Assembly (NCBI RefSeq): GCF_019649055.1
Contig: NW_026570250.1
Location: 558,001-622,000 of the forward strand
Source of the DNA: Paramacrobiotus metropolitanus
Taxonomy: Eukaryota; Tardigrada; Eutardigrada; Parachela; Macrobiotidae
DNA length: 64,000 bases
Reading direction: 5' to 3'
The notes under the pieces are model-generated. The model searched no databases. It saw only the letters and a list, made by a program, of their open reading frames with translations, and was not told where the DNA came from. Both the position numbers and the translations under genes were made by a program. Shown in pieces: positions 23,396 to 32,859 of this stretch (position 1 is its first letter; every line of letters starts with the position of its first letter).

Positions 23396-24346
23396 CTACT
23401 GCGGAAACAGTGGTTTTCTGCGGGATGTACCACGTAACATGCGGTTAACAATTTCCTGATTTTCTTTACTAAACGCGTCTGCAAGTTCACGTGCGCGTAA
23501 ATCAGCTATTGTTTGCTTTGGGCGTACTACTGCGGTAGTTTCCGGAATTACTTTCTTAACTATTGCGGGTTTATTAATTTTATTGCTGTTGTCATTATCG
23601 GAATGCTCAGTACTGTAATTACTATCAGTATCTGACTGCTCCTTCTCGTTAACAACATTATTGCTATCAGAAGTAACTACAGTACTATTGCGCTCTTTCT
23701 CAACAGGTTGTTGGCCACTATTGCGCACATCGTTATTATCCACTAATTTATCAATATCAGCTGGCAAAGATTCTGCTTTTTTCAGTACGGTAGTAGGTAC
23801 TGACAGCTTATTGCGTTTAATTTTCACTTTCAATGACTTGTTTTCTGCTGATGTACTAGGTACATTATTATTGCTATCACTGCTTTTATCAGTATTGCTG
23901 TAATTAAGCATTTCCGATGGCTTAAAAACAATCTTTTCGCCAGATTGTTTGCCACGATAAGGTTTCATGCGCTGGTATGCTACTTCCTGGACATTGCTCA
24001 AATCAGATAGTAATTTAATTATTGCTGTATTTGGACGAGGAATATCCTCAATCACATAAGGACCATCATAACGGCTACGTAATGATTTATTTTCATCTTT
24101 CGACTGCTCTGCTTTACGTAAAAGTATGTAATCACCGACTCGAAAATCGCCATCGACTTTCTTACGATTATACTGCTCTGCTGATGCTTCGTAACCTTGC
24201 TGAATATAAATACGAGCAATTTCATGCGCTCGATTTAATTTCCATTTTAAACGATCTAAATAATCTTCTACAGAGACGTAGTCCTCAGGAAGATTAGTCT
24301 TCGTAATGGTATCAATGGGCAACGTTTGCTCCCTACCATAAAGCAT
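23396..24346 (-). CDS. Integrase C-terminal region (GPY/F-type) with long acidic tail, in a different frame from pol
   Basis: This ORF continues the integrase after the catalytic core but in another reading frame. The frame change falls near an A run at 24349-24352 (plus strand). It starts with a typical post-core segment (MLYGREQTLPIDT), then an Arg/Lys-rich linker, a GPY/F-like module around RYDGPYVIED and ending in QRMKPYRG, and a ~200-residue Ser/Asn/Asp/Lys-rich tail with no recognised domain. In Ty3/gypsy elements this C-terminal region guides integration and is part of Pol. It may be a disabling indel, an assembly error or a recoding site. The retained long open frame favours a recent change or an artefact. 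Confidence 0.75.
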   Translation of the reverse strand: MLYGREQTLPIDTITKTNLPEDYVSVEDYLDRLKWKLNRAHEIARIYIQQGYEASAEQYNRKKVDGDFRVGDYILLRKAEQSKDENKSLRSRYDGPYVIEDIPRPNTAIIKLLSDLSNVQEVAYQRMKPYRGKQSGEKIVFKPSEMLNYSNTDKSSDSNNNVPSTSAENKSLKVKIKRNKLSVPTTVLKKAESLPADIDKLVDNNDVRNSGQQPVEKERNSTVVTSDSNNVVNEKEQSDTDSNYSTEHSDNDNSNKINKPAIVKKVIPETTAVVRPKQTIADLRARELADAFSKENQEIVNRMLRGTSRRKPLFPQ

Positions 24347-27300
24347 GTAAAAGGCGAATGCTTTGTAGTTTTATGTACTGTCCGATTATATGCTGCAACA
24401 ACGAAAGGAAGAAACTCATCCCAGCGATCCTGGGTGCCTTTCTGCGCATACATGGATAAGCTATCTGCTATCCACTGCATTTGTCTCTCTACGAGACCTC
24501 GACCGATGCTGTGGTATGCGGTACCAAAATGGTGCTTTATCTTCGTCAACTTTGCCACTGCTTCTATTATTTGATTCATAAAGTGCGATCCTCTATCAGA
24601 ATTAAGTACTTGCGGAGCACCATACGGTAAAATCACATCATAAATGAGAAATTGTGCTACTGTTATTGCTTTTTCATCTGGTACTGCTTTCGCTATTACA
24701 AATTTAGTGAGTTCATCTATTGCTACAATAATGCATTTATTTTTATTTTTCGACTGCTTTAACGGACCTTTAATGTCGATTTGCATGCGGTAAAACGGTT
24801 CACCAACGGGAACATGCAAAAGTTTACCTGGTTGCGGCTTACGTTGCGATTTCCTCAACTGGCAGTCCAAACAACTGCTTACATATTTATCGATGTCACT
24901 GACCATATTGTCCCAGTAGAAGCGTGCGCTTATCTGATTGTACGTCCTTTGTCTGCCTAGATGGCCAGACGCCGGCACGTCATGATTAATGCGGATGTAA
25001 TCATTTACCATATGTCTTGGTACGACGAACTTTCGCACGTACTTATCATTTGCTACTGCAATGCGATACAGAACACCATTCCACAACTGGTAATGCTGCG
25101 GTTTTGCAACTATTGCTCCAGATTCCTCTTTTTCTTTTAATGAGTTAATTTCTTTTACGATATGCGGATCACGCAATTGCTCGGTTCTTAAGAACTTAAA
25201 ATTATTTTCGACATCTTCACCTTCAAGCTCAGTTTCAGCCGTCCCTTCCGGTTGAGTAATGCTAACCATACGAATGTCACGAGTGCTAAAATAATCATCC
25301 CAGTCATCTTCGGGGATGGCTGGATCAACAGGATTTCTGCTTAATGCATCTGCATTATCGCACATTTTACCTGGACGATATTTAATAGTAATATCCAGGC
25401 TACCTAACTCCAATGCCCAACGCGTCAAACGCCCATTTAAACCTTGCTTGTGAGATGCAGATCTCAAAAGATTTGCTAATGCTTGATGATCTGTCTGCAC
25501 CGTAAACGGCGCATGATCAATGTATGGCTTAAACTTACGTACTGCGTAAATAACAGCTAAACATTCTAGCTCTGTTATTGCGTAGTTTTTTTCAGCTGCA
25601 TGCAGTAATCGGCTTGCATAGGCGATCGGATGATCGTCCTGATGCAATATTGCTCCTATGCCAGTGTAACTGGCGTCACATTCTATTGTTATCGGCTTTG
25701 TGTAATCGAATTTTGCAAGTACAGGCGCATTGCTCAATGCAGCTTTAATATCAACAAATTCTAATGCATGCTTCTCATTCCAGTCTCTCTTCACATCGGC
25801 ATCTTTTACCAGTAATGAGTACAAATACTTGGTTTTGTGCGCATATTGCTTAATGAATTTTCGGTAATAATTTGCCAATCCGAGGAAAGATCGTAATTCT
25901 TTCTCAGTAGTAGGCTGCTTAAATTGTTCTATTGCTTTAATTTTATCGGGATCTGTAGTTATCCCATGCTGGGAGACGATATGCCCCAAGAAATGCAATT
26001 CAGGCTTTGCGATATGACATTTACTCGGTTTCACAGTAAAACCTGCTTCTTCTAGACACTTAAATAATGCTTGTATTTTTAGTTTAGCTTCAGCCAATGT
26101 TTTAGCTGGGACGATTATATCGTCTAAATATGCGAAAATATTTAAGTGCCGTAATTTTATCAGTGCTTTGTCAATGGCAGCCTGGAATGTGGCTGGTCCA
26201 TTGCAAACACCAAACGGCATGCGGGTAAATTCCCACAGGCCGTCTTGCGTAACAAATGCTGTCTTTTCAATGCTATCTTCTGCCATCGGGATTTGCCAAA
26301 ATCCAGACTGACAATCAAACGTAAAATAAATGTTGTATCCTGCTACATTGCTTAAAACCTCATCTGGATTTGGAAGAGGATAGTTATTCTTTTTAGTCAC
26401 GTTATTCAATTTAATATAATTTACACAGAAGCGAGTACCAATGCTGCCGTCTGCGTTACGCTTACTCGCAAGTACAACAGGAAAACTCCAGTCACTACTG
26501 CTTGGTCGGATAATTCCCATTAATAGCATATCGTTGACATGCTGCTGTATGAGTTGACGACCTCGCCAACTCGTACGATGAGGCTGGCTTTTTATCGGAC
26601 GGGCATCACCCGTATCGATATGATGCTTTACCGAAGTGTCTACGGTATTAAACATGCAACTTTTTGTAGGGAAAACATTACCGTACTGCAGAAATAATTC
26701 TTCCCATTCTTTGCGTTCATCGGGCGTTAAGCCTTCATAGAAATTCATTTGCGATATTGCTTCCTTAATTTCTTGTACCTCTTCAGGAGTACGCACCTTA
26801 ATGCTGGTAGCCAATACCAACGGACCTTCGACCTCTTCGTACGTCTCTATAATGCCGATAAAAGTGCCTTTTTTAATAATGCGTTTCTGATTACTGTAAT
26901 TAGCAATCTGTACATCAAATGCTCTATTCTCTGGTTTTACTAGTCCTTCTATCGGTACTAGTCGTGCTTTGGAATACAATGCTGGATTAGCTGAGAACAT
27001 GAACAATTCAGTTTTCAACTCTTGACCGTATTTCGGCTTAGCGCAAACAGATGTCCAAGTTACTTTTTTAGCGGGTAAAATGAACGATTCCGATGCATAC
27101 ACGTTTACTGCTCTAATGCGAAATTTTTCCTTAATTTCAGGTTCTTCTATTGCTGTAATGTTATTAATAAATGCTTCAGTATCTGCAATATTGTTATCCA
27201 CTGCTACCGTAATATTATCATCAGTACTCGTACATTTCTCTGGTGGTTCACTACTGCTGACATTATTGTGATTAAGTGCTTTTTTATTATCTGTACTCGT

Positions 27301-28974
27301 ACACTGCTCGTTATTTGCATCGTACGGATAAGTTTTATAAACAATAGTTTCGTTAACTTCTTTCTTAGCACGATTTTTCTTCGTAATCGGCCATTCGTAC
27401 GGCTGCAAAATTAACGGCTTATCTAGCGGCAGTACGCCTTTTTTAAGCTTTGCTTTAATAATAATTTTACGTGACTTCACAGAAGATGCTGGGCTATTGC
27501 GGTCATAGACTTGAACCTGCGTAGTTCTTTTAAAATTAACTTGCTTTTTGATATTCATTTTAGGGCGCACTGACCTTACTTGCGGGGGTGCCAAAAAATT
27601 TGGCTCGGCATCAAATGCTTTAAACAACTGCTTTCGGAAAACTAAACCTGGTTGTCGCCAAAATTGCTTTATAGGAGTTTTAAGTATTTCCGGCATTGCG
27701 ATATGTAATGCTTTTAACGATGATTTCAGTTCTCGACGCCGTTGTACTGTATGGTAATACAAATCGGTAAATAGTTCATCGTGCTCTCTGCTGAGACGAT
27801 TAAACTCTTCAACTTCATATTGCGAATAACCATGCTTTTCATATTTCTGCTTTAATTTATGCAGCTTCATGATGCTGTGGCTATAATCACGCAATATAAC
27901 ATGCATTTCACGCTTCCAGTTTTCGCACTGACGATATGCTAACAAATGCTGCAACATTCTATCATCAGGCTCACGTATAACTTCACAATTGCGTTTAATT
28001 ACAATATCGCTAGATACAGTATTTACTGCTTTATTTTGTTGCTGCTTTACTGGTACAACAATTTTATTGCTATTAATGTTCTTACACTGTACTTGTGGCG
28101 GTGCCACTGGTACAGGGGAAGATTTTACTTCATGCTGCTCAAGCAAATGTGCGGAATATTTATTTATCGCCGATATAAATGCTCGTACTTTTACTTTCCT
28201 TTCAACTGCTGCATTTCCATGCTTTTCTTTGAGAGTTACATATTTCTGGGAATGTTGACAAGTACCTTCGATTTCCTTTAGAATGTTACTGTTTACGTTA
28301 ACCCTAGTACTGGCCAATACTACGGGTTTAGAAAAGGTCTTAGGCGCGCGCAATACCGCAGCTTTTTCCTGAACCAGTGCCACTGGTTCGGGGAAAGCTG
28401 ATACATTTCCTACAGAGGCAGTGATCAGCTGCTTTGACCGGTCGCCAGCAACCGGCTGCAGGAACTTAATACGGACTAGTTTGTTCTCTTCGACTGTGTA
28501 CGCTGCTTGTTTAAGGAAATCCTGTCCCAGAATTAGTAATATTTTATCCGATGTTGGTTTTACATACATGCTGTGCAAAATTCTTTGCTGTCCTATTGTT
28601 ACATATTGCTGACAATAATGAGTCACGGTGAAGTAACGGCTACCACCGACTCCACAGATATGTAGTGCTTTATTTAACGGTAAAGTACGTAATTTGTTTT
28701 CAGCACAAAATGCTTGTGATATCAGGGACGTTTCCGCCCCTGTATCAATTAATGCTTTGACTTGCATATTGCTGATTTTAACATTATGAAACAACATCCT
28801 TTCATGCTTTGGTTCAGAAACTACAGCGCCAATTTGCTGCACAGAAGCGTGTACAAAAGTACATTGCTGTGGAATATATACTGTATATCCTTGTACATTT
28901 ACATGCTGTTTATCTGGCGGTTTACGTGGTTTGGGCTTGGCAGTGCCAGGACCTGCCGCCCTTACTCGTTTAAA
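24268..28974 (-). CDS. pol: Pol polyprotein: protease, reverse transcriptase, RNase H, integrase (-1 frame to gag)
   Basis: The open frame runs from the slippery site at 28974-28968 to a stop at 24268, without an obvious ATG at its start. Motifs in order: aspartic protease (LIDTGAETSLIS, near 28750); a long basic spacer; RT with VNYIKLN, FWQIPMAE and the catalytic YLDD (near 26120); RNase H with the first Asp in ECDAS (near 25685); and an integrase with an HHCC zinc module (HDVPASGH and CLDC, about 24980-24870) and a DDE core (QIDIKGP near 24775, NSDRGSHF near 24600, GLVERQ near 24490). These carry out maturation, cDNA synthesis and insertion. All key catalytic residues are present. After the core the frame runs out in a short non-homologous tail, because the C-terminal domain continues in another frame. 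Confidence 0.93.
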   Translation of the reverse strand, partial: FKRVRAAGPGTAKPKPRKPPDKQHVNVQGYTVYIPQQCTFVHASVQQIGAVVSEPKHERMLFHNVKISNMQVKALIDTGAETSLISQAFCAENKLRTLPLNKALHICGVGGSRYFTVTHYCQQYVTIGQQRILHSMYVKPTSDKILLILGQDFLKQAAYTVEENKLVRIKFLQPVAGDRSKQLITASVGNVSAFPEPVALVQEKAAVLRAPKTFSKPVVLASTRVNVNSNILKEIEGTCQHSQKYVTLKEKHGNAAVERKVKVRAFISAINKYSAHLLEQHEVKSSPVPVAPPQVQCKNINSNKIVVPVKQQQNKAVNTVSSDIVIKRNCEVIREPDDRMLQHLLAYRQCENWKREMHVILRDYSHSIMKLHKLKQKYEKHGYSQYEVEEFNRLSREHDELFTDLYYHTVQRRRELKSSLKALHIAMPEILKTPIKQFWRQPGLVFRKQLFKAFDAEPNFLAPPQVRSVRPKMNIKKQVNFKRTTQVQVYDRNSPASSVKSRKIIIKAKLKKGVLPLDKPLILQPYEWPITKKNRAKKEVNETIVYKTYPYDANNEQCTSTDNKKALNHNNVSSSEPPEKCTSTDDNITVAVDNNIADTEAFINNITAIEEPEIKEKFRIRAVNVYASESFILPAKKVTWTSVCAKPKYGQELKTELFMFSANPALYSKARLVPIEGLVKPENRAFDVQIANYSNQKRIIKKGTFIGIIETYEEVEGPLVLATSIKVRTPEEVQEIKEAISQMNFYEGLTPDERKEWEELFLQYGNVFPTKSCMFNTVDTSVKHHIDTGDARPIKSQPHRTSWRGRQLIQQHVNDMLLMGIIRPSSSDWSFPVVLASKRNADGSIGTRFCVNYIKLNNVTKKNNYPLPNPDEVLSNVAGYNIYFTFDCQSGFWQIPMAEDSIEKTAFVTQDGLWEFTRMPFGVCNGPATFQAAIDKALIKLRHLNIFAYLDDIIVPAKTLAEAKLKIQALFKCLEEAGFTVKPSKCHIAKPELHFLGHIVSQHGITTDPDKIKAIEQFKQPTTEKELRSFLGLANYYRKFIKQYAHKTKYLYSLLVKDADVKRDWNEKHALEFVDIKAALSNAPVLAKFDYTKPITIECDASYTGIGAILHQDDHPIAYASRLLHAAEKNYAITELECLAVIYAVRKFKPYIDHAPFTVQTDHQALANLLRSASHKQGLNGRLTRWALELGSLDITIKYRPGKMCDNADALSRNPVDPAIPEDDWDDYFSTRDIRMVSITQPEGTAETELEGEDVENNFKFLRTEQLRDPHIVKEINSLKEKEESGAIVAKPQHYQLWNGVLYRIAVANDKYVRKFVVPRHMVNDYIRINHDVPASGHLGRQRTYNQISARFYWDNMVSDIDKYVSSCLDCQLRKSQRKPQPGKLLHVPVGEPFYRMQIDIKGPLKQSKNKNKCIIVAIDELTKFVIAKAVPDEKAITVAQFLIYDVILPYGAPQVLNSDRGSHFMNQIIEAVAKLTKIKHHFGTAYHSIGRGLVERQMQWIADSLSMYAQKGTQDRWDEFLPFVVAAYNRTVHKTTKHSPFTCFMVGSKRCPLIPLRRLIFLRTTSL

Positions 28975-31559
28975 GACTCACTGCATTCACTGCTAACGCT
29001 ACTGCTGTCACTGCTATCTGAACTGTCTGGTTCGTTATCCGGCATAAATGCTGCAAATGCATTCTGCTGGGATACAGGCGGAGGTCCCTCGGGCATCCGG
29101 AATACCGGCGCCCGTGGGTTCCCTCGACCAATGCCGTTACCACCTTGCCTCAATACAGGCGATGTACTGCGTGAGCTGGCCGGCGACGAGGAGCCGGACC
29201 TTTCTGCTCTCCTAGCCTGGAATGCCTCAAACTGCCTGCGTGTTCGTTGTTCACCGCTAGGCCAATGGTACTTCCTATAATTAGGGTTCTGATGTTGTGG
29301 AAGGTCTTTCCACCAACAGTTCTCTGTTATGTGGCCTTCCACTACACAATGCGTACAGTACGGTATACCAGGGCGCGGTGTGGTACGCACATTGCGAGGG
29401 CCCTGCTGCGGACCGGCACGCGACTGCTGTTGTGGTGCCGGTTGATTATTGCTCACAGTTGCCGGCTGCGCAGCTGCCTGCGCATACGACAGCTTGCTGT
29501 TTGCTGCTGGATTTACTCGATTATTGCTTCTAAACTGCTGTCTATTAAATTTATTTGCCGGGTTAAACGGCTTCTGCTGTACAATCTTGCTGGAAGTAGA
29601 CTGCTGCAGTACATTTACCGAGTACTCATCTGTACTGTATCTACTGGGCATCATTGATTCTAGGTACCTGGCCTCGCTTAGAAATTCAGCGGGCGTACGT
29701 GGCTTGCGCAGAACAATATCATCTTTTAATGCTTTAAACGTGCGTAACCCTTGGATGAGGTAATTCACGAAATGCTCCGGCGGACCGGCAAAACCTGCCC
29801 GGTCACGCAAGGTACACATTGCTTGATAGTATGCATCAATGCTTTCCTTATTTTTATCAAATGTTCTCGTAGCTAATTTATTTAATGCGTTAATTGCTTT
29901 ATCGCGATCGCCAAAGCGCTCCACAAATGCTTTTTTCCATTCGTCGAAGCTGGTCGGTGCATCCACCGCGACAGATGCAGAACCGTACCACTGCTTCGCA
30001 TCTTTCTCTAATGCATTGCTGAATTCAATAATTTTAGTTGCGTCATCCCAACCATACGTTAATGCGGTCTTATCCAGCTGAACAAGGAACGATTCCACGT
30101 CGTCCTTGTTACCGCTAAATTTGCCTTTAAAGTGTACTGCGGGCTTTACTGCCTGTAATGCGGTAATTAATTTCTGCGTAATATCATCTTGCTGAGATTC
30201 GGCTGCTCTCCGTACAACCGGTGCAGCTTCAACATCATCATCACTGATGTCAACTACTGCTGATTTATGCTGCTTATTAATGACACATTTATGCTTTAAT
30301 AATTCTGCGATACGATCCTGTGCTTCAGCATGTTCTTTATGCAAATCTTCATACAACTTTTCGTATTGCTCTCCATGTGCTTTATACATCTGCGAGGAAT
30401 TTACTGCGGCCGTTAATTCTTCTGAGATTTTTAAACGCTCAGCCTGTTCATGCTTATATTTATCCTTATATTTATTCAACTGATCAGCCATTTTAGTAAT
30501 AGCTTCTGCTTGCGGTATGCTTTTATTATGCTCTTCTGCTTCTGCACGGAGCTTAATAATTTCATGCTTCCAAGAATTTAGTACTTGGAACTGCCGATCA
30601 ATTTCTGCTTTATACCTTGTTTCAGTTGCTTCATGCGCTTCAATAACTTGTTCATATTGCTTCTTCTCTTCTGACCATGCCTTGCAGACATCATTTGCAT
30701 GCTTACTTTCTTCTCTACGACGAAAAATTTCATCATGTGCTTTCAGTAATTTTGCTTTTAATTTTTCATTATGCTCAGTTAATTCCTTATAGCGATTACT
30801 CGTATCTACCAAATCTTGCTGTGTCTTATGCAATAATGCTTGAATTTCATCGTAATGCTGCTGCGTATTTTCCGGTAAAAGTTCTTTAGGAGAACTATGC
30901 ATCGGAGAATGAAATGCTGGATTACTGGACAGACTCTCCTCAGATGGAGATCTGTTGACCGATAAATTGAGCGGAATATCCGACTCATTGCTAGAAGGTT
31001 CAATATGCTCATTATTATCACCGTTATCAACAGGTAACTGCTTCGACAATGCTTGTTGACTTTTATCAATATACGTCAGTTCATGCTCGTCACCAAATGC
31101 AATTTCTTGATCGCGATCAGAAATTGATATTAATTCTGAATCACGAGTGATATTGCTAGCGATAGACTGATACGAAACATGCGAGGCTGATGATGCTGAC
31201 CTTTCCGGTAATTTTTCGGCATTAGCATTAAGTGCGCTAAGTGCCGATGTAGATGCTGGTGATCTTTGCAGTTTACTGCTACGTGCAAATGCTGCCGCTC
31301 CCGAATTCTGAATGGCAGCATCAGCTAATAATGCAAAAGCTGACTGCGGATTATGCGCGCGAGCACGCGCACGAGTATTCACATTATGTTCCACTGCTCC
31401 TGTTTTACCCGATACTGCTTTATTTTTCTTCGTTTTCTTATCTACTGCTTCTTCTTGCTGCTTTTGTGCACCAGGTTTATTAACGACCTGGGCCGGTTTA
31501 AAAATGCGACTGCCGACAGCATTAAGCAAGTCTCTCACAGGAGACCGCTTTTCTTCCAT
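28962..31559 (-). CDS. gag: Gag polyprotein, 865 residues
   Basis: ATG at 31559, stop TAA at 28964-28962. The N-terminal ~230 residues are Ala/Ser/charged and of low complexity. Residues about 235-430 form a long predicted coiled coil rich in Glu, Lys and Gln. Next comes a retrotransposon capsid domain (HFKGKFSGNKDDVESFL, WYGSASVAVDAPTSFDEWKKAF, ESIDAYYQAMCTLRDRAGF). A basic linker then leads to one CCHC knuckle (CTHCVVEGHITENC), the usual RNA-binding nucleocapsid motif. The protein is longer than typical Ty3/gypsy Gag because of the N-terminal region and coiled coil. The last codons contain the slippery heptamer that lets some ribosomes enter pol. Confidence 0.92.
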   Translation of the reverse strand: MEEKRSPVRDLLNAVGSRIFKPAQVVNKPGAQKQQEEAVDKKTKKNKAVSGKTGAVEHNVNTRARARAHNPQSAFALLADAAIQNSGAAAFARSSKLQRSPASTSALSALNANAEKLPERSASSASHVSYQSIASNITRDSELISISDRDQEIAFGDEHELTYIDKSQQALSKQLPVDNGDNNEHIEPSSNESDIPLNLSVNRSPSEESLSSNPAFHSPMHSSPKELLPENTQQHYDEIQALLHKTQQDLVDTSNRYKELTEHNEKLKAKLLKAHDEIFRRREESKHANDVCKAWSEEKKQYEQVIEAHEATETRYKAEIDRQFQVLNSWKHEIIKLRAEAEEHNKSIPQAEAITKMADQLNKYKDKYKHEQAERLKISEELTAAVNSSQMYKAHGEQYEKLYEDLHKEHAEAQDRIAELLKHKCVINKQHKSAVVDISDDDVEAAPVVRRAAESQQDDITQKLITALQAVKPAVHFKGKFSGNKDDVESFLVQLDKTALTYGWDDATKIIEFSNALEKDAKQWYGSASVAVDAPTSFDEWKKAFVERFGDRDKAINALNKLATRTFDKNKESIDAYYQAMCTLRDRAGFAGPPEHFVNYLIQGLRTFKALKDDIVLRKPRTPAEFLSEARYLESMMPSRYSTDEYSVNVLQQSTSSKIVQQKPFNPANKFNRQQFRSNNRVNPAANSKLSYAQAAAQPATVSNNQPAPQQQSRAGPQQGPRNVRTTPRPGIPYCTHCVVEGHITENCWWKDLPQHQNPNYRKYHWPSGEQRTRRQFEAFQARRAERSGSSSPASSRSTSPVLRQGGNGIGRGNPRAPVFRMPEGPPPVSQQNAFAAFMPDNEPDSSDSSDSSSVSSECSESLNE
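28968..28974 (-). promoter_or_regulatory. Candidate -1 ribosomal frameshift site TTTAAAC between gag and pol
   Basis: On the sense strand the gag frame reads T TTA AAC and then GAG TAA. Pol is open in the -1 frame from this point onward. X XXY YYZ with U UUA AAC is among the most efficient known slippery heptamers. A GC-rich segment with a short inverted repeat (GGCAG...CTGCC) starts about a dozen bases downstream and could supply the stimulatory structure. Confidence 0.75.
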
Positions 31560-32451
31560 GCTGGCTAAAGATTTTCACAATATTGCTTTAATTACAAATA
31601 TATTGCTTTATTGAAATTATGCACCGACAAATCAACCAGTAATGCAGGGCGCGTGCAGCTACATGCTGCACGCGTTACGTAACTTGTTTACAGTTTCAAT
31701 GCAAGGCGTGCTAGGCACGTGCTTATCACGATTTAAAATCTTCAGCTGGCACAATGGATTGTGCCAGTCTGAATGACCTGCTATGCGGAAATGCTGTGCC
31801 TGGGCTGTTCACGCAGCAACAGGTTGACACTCGAGATAAATGACGCACTGCCGTTCAACGTCTGGGTCAGACGTTGCTCGTTGAATGCGGAAATTCAAAA
31901 CAAATTCTGGCTTTTAAAGGTCAAAATAATGCAAAAATTAATGTTTTCAATGCTAAAATACAGTATGTAAAAACTGTATTTTAATCCTGAAATATGCTGT
32001 GTCTAAATGTGTGAAATGCTGTACAAAAGATAAACTGCTGTGTATTTTGTCAAATGCGAGATTAATGCTGTGTACAATGCTGTTGTCCCTTACTTCTAGT
32101 TAATTTTCAAAACGAAAACCAAAAAGAAAAGGAAAACTGCAGTTGTAAGGTGAAAGTTTTCAAAAACAGTTAACCAGCCTTGCTGGCAACTCACTGCTTC
32201 GACGATTCACAATCCTTGCTGCACGGAGTTTCGGGAACCGTGTCTCACCGCAACAACACCCCACGTCCAAACTGCACGGGTTTCGCGCACCGTGGCTCAC
32301 CGCTCCGTAGTCCACGAAAACCAAAACACTGCAAAATGAAAGTTCACGACGATACTGCTTTGGAGAATCAGCGTCCACCACACCAACTTCCGACAAAGAT
32401 GAGATATTGCTTCCAATATGAAATTATGCTCAGATTTGGCGGATCTTAGTA
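31560..32451 (-). other. Non-coding 5' leader of the retrotransposon, rich in GCATT/CAGCA motifs
   Basis: About 890 bases lie between the PBS and gag with no long ORF on the sense strand. On the plus strand AATGC occurs eight times between about 31780 and 32090, often as AATGCTGT, which is ACAGCATT in the sense RNA. The spacing is irregular, about 15-50 bases. Packaging or RNA-binding sites are possible, but the same bias runs through the whole element. Confidence 0.6.
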
Positions 32452-32461
32452 TCTGCTACCA
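32452..32461 (-). promoter_or_regulatory. Primer-binding site for initiator tRNA-Met
   Basis: The sense strand directly after the 5' LTR reads TGGTAGCAGA. This is the complement of the 3' terminal ten bases, including CCA, of the animal initiator tRNA-Met as I know it (UCUGCUACCA). Many Ty1 and Ty3-type elements prime from this tRNA. Confidence 0.8.
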
Positions 32462-32837
32462 TGATAGCCATGCCACGGGGCAGGCTAGGAAGAAGAACGA
32501 TTTTCTATGAAAATCTACGGGAGAAACACCGCTCGACTTCCGTTACGCTTTTATTAGTCGAAACCAGTAATCATAAGAAATTCCAGAGCTGTGCGATCAT
32601 AACTCCTCGACTAAAGTTCTCTGACAAAACATTCAGCGGATCAGAACTTCAAAGCCCAGTGTTATCGCAACAGTGTAATGCTGATCGTATGTGTACTGCT
32701 CGTACCTGTCTTGACTATCGAGCCAAGTGCTAAACACAGTTAATGCGGTGCAACAGGTAATGATAAGACGTACGTGTAATGCTAATAAGTACTGCATATG
32801 CACGGGAGATGGTGACGTACTAGCGTCATCCCTAACA
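32462..32837 (-). repeat. 5' LTR (element sense is minus)
   Basis: 376-base partner of 20390-20765, with no difference noticed by eye. It would carry the promoter of the element. A sense-strand AATAAA is at 32550-32555. Confidence 0.92.
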
Positions 32838-32859
32838 ACGCACTGTGCGACTGCCTATC

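Larger units (their letters stand above)
20390..32837 (-). mobile_element. Ty3/gypsy-type LTR retrotransposon, about 12.4 kb, with a third ORF
   Basis: Two 376-base direct repeats (20390-20765 and 32462-32837), identical by eye and bounded by TG...CA on either strand, enclose gag, pol and a third ORF, all on the minus strand. The order protease, RT, RNase H, integrase places it with Ty3/gypsy (Metaviridae). The primer-binding site abuts the 5' LTR (32452-32461). A ~900-base non-coding leader separates the PBS from gag. No clean target-site duplication flanks the element, and the polypurine tract before the 3' LTR (just above 20766) is weak. Identical LTRs argue for a recent insertion, yet the integrase C-terminus is out of frame with the rest of pol. 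Confidence 0.92.

Noticed and set aside
24326-28258. Plus-strand ORFs across pol
   Set aside because: Antisense to well-supported RT, RNase H and integrase coding sequence.
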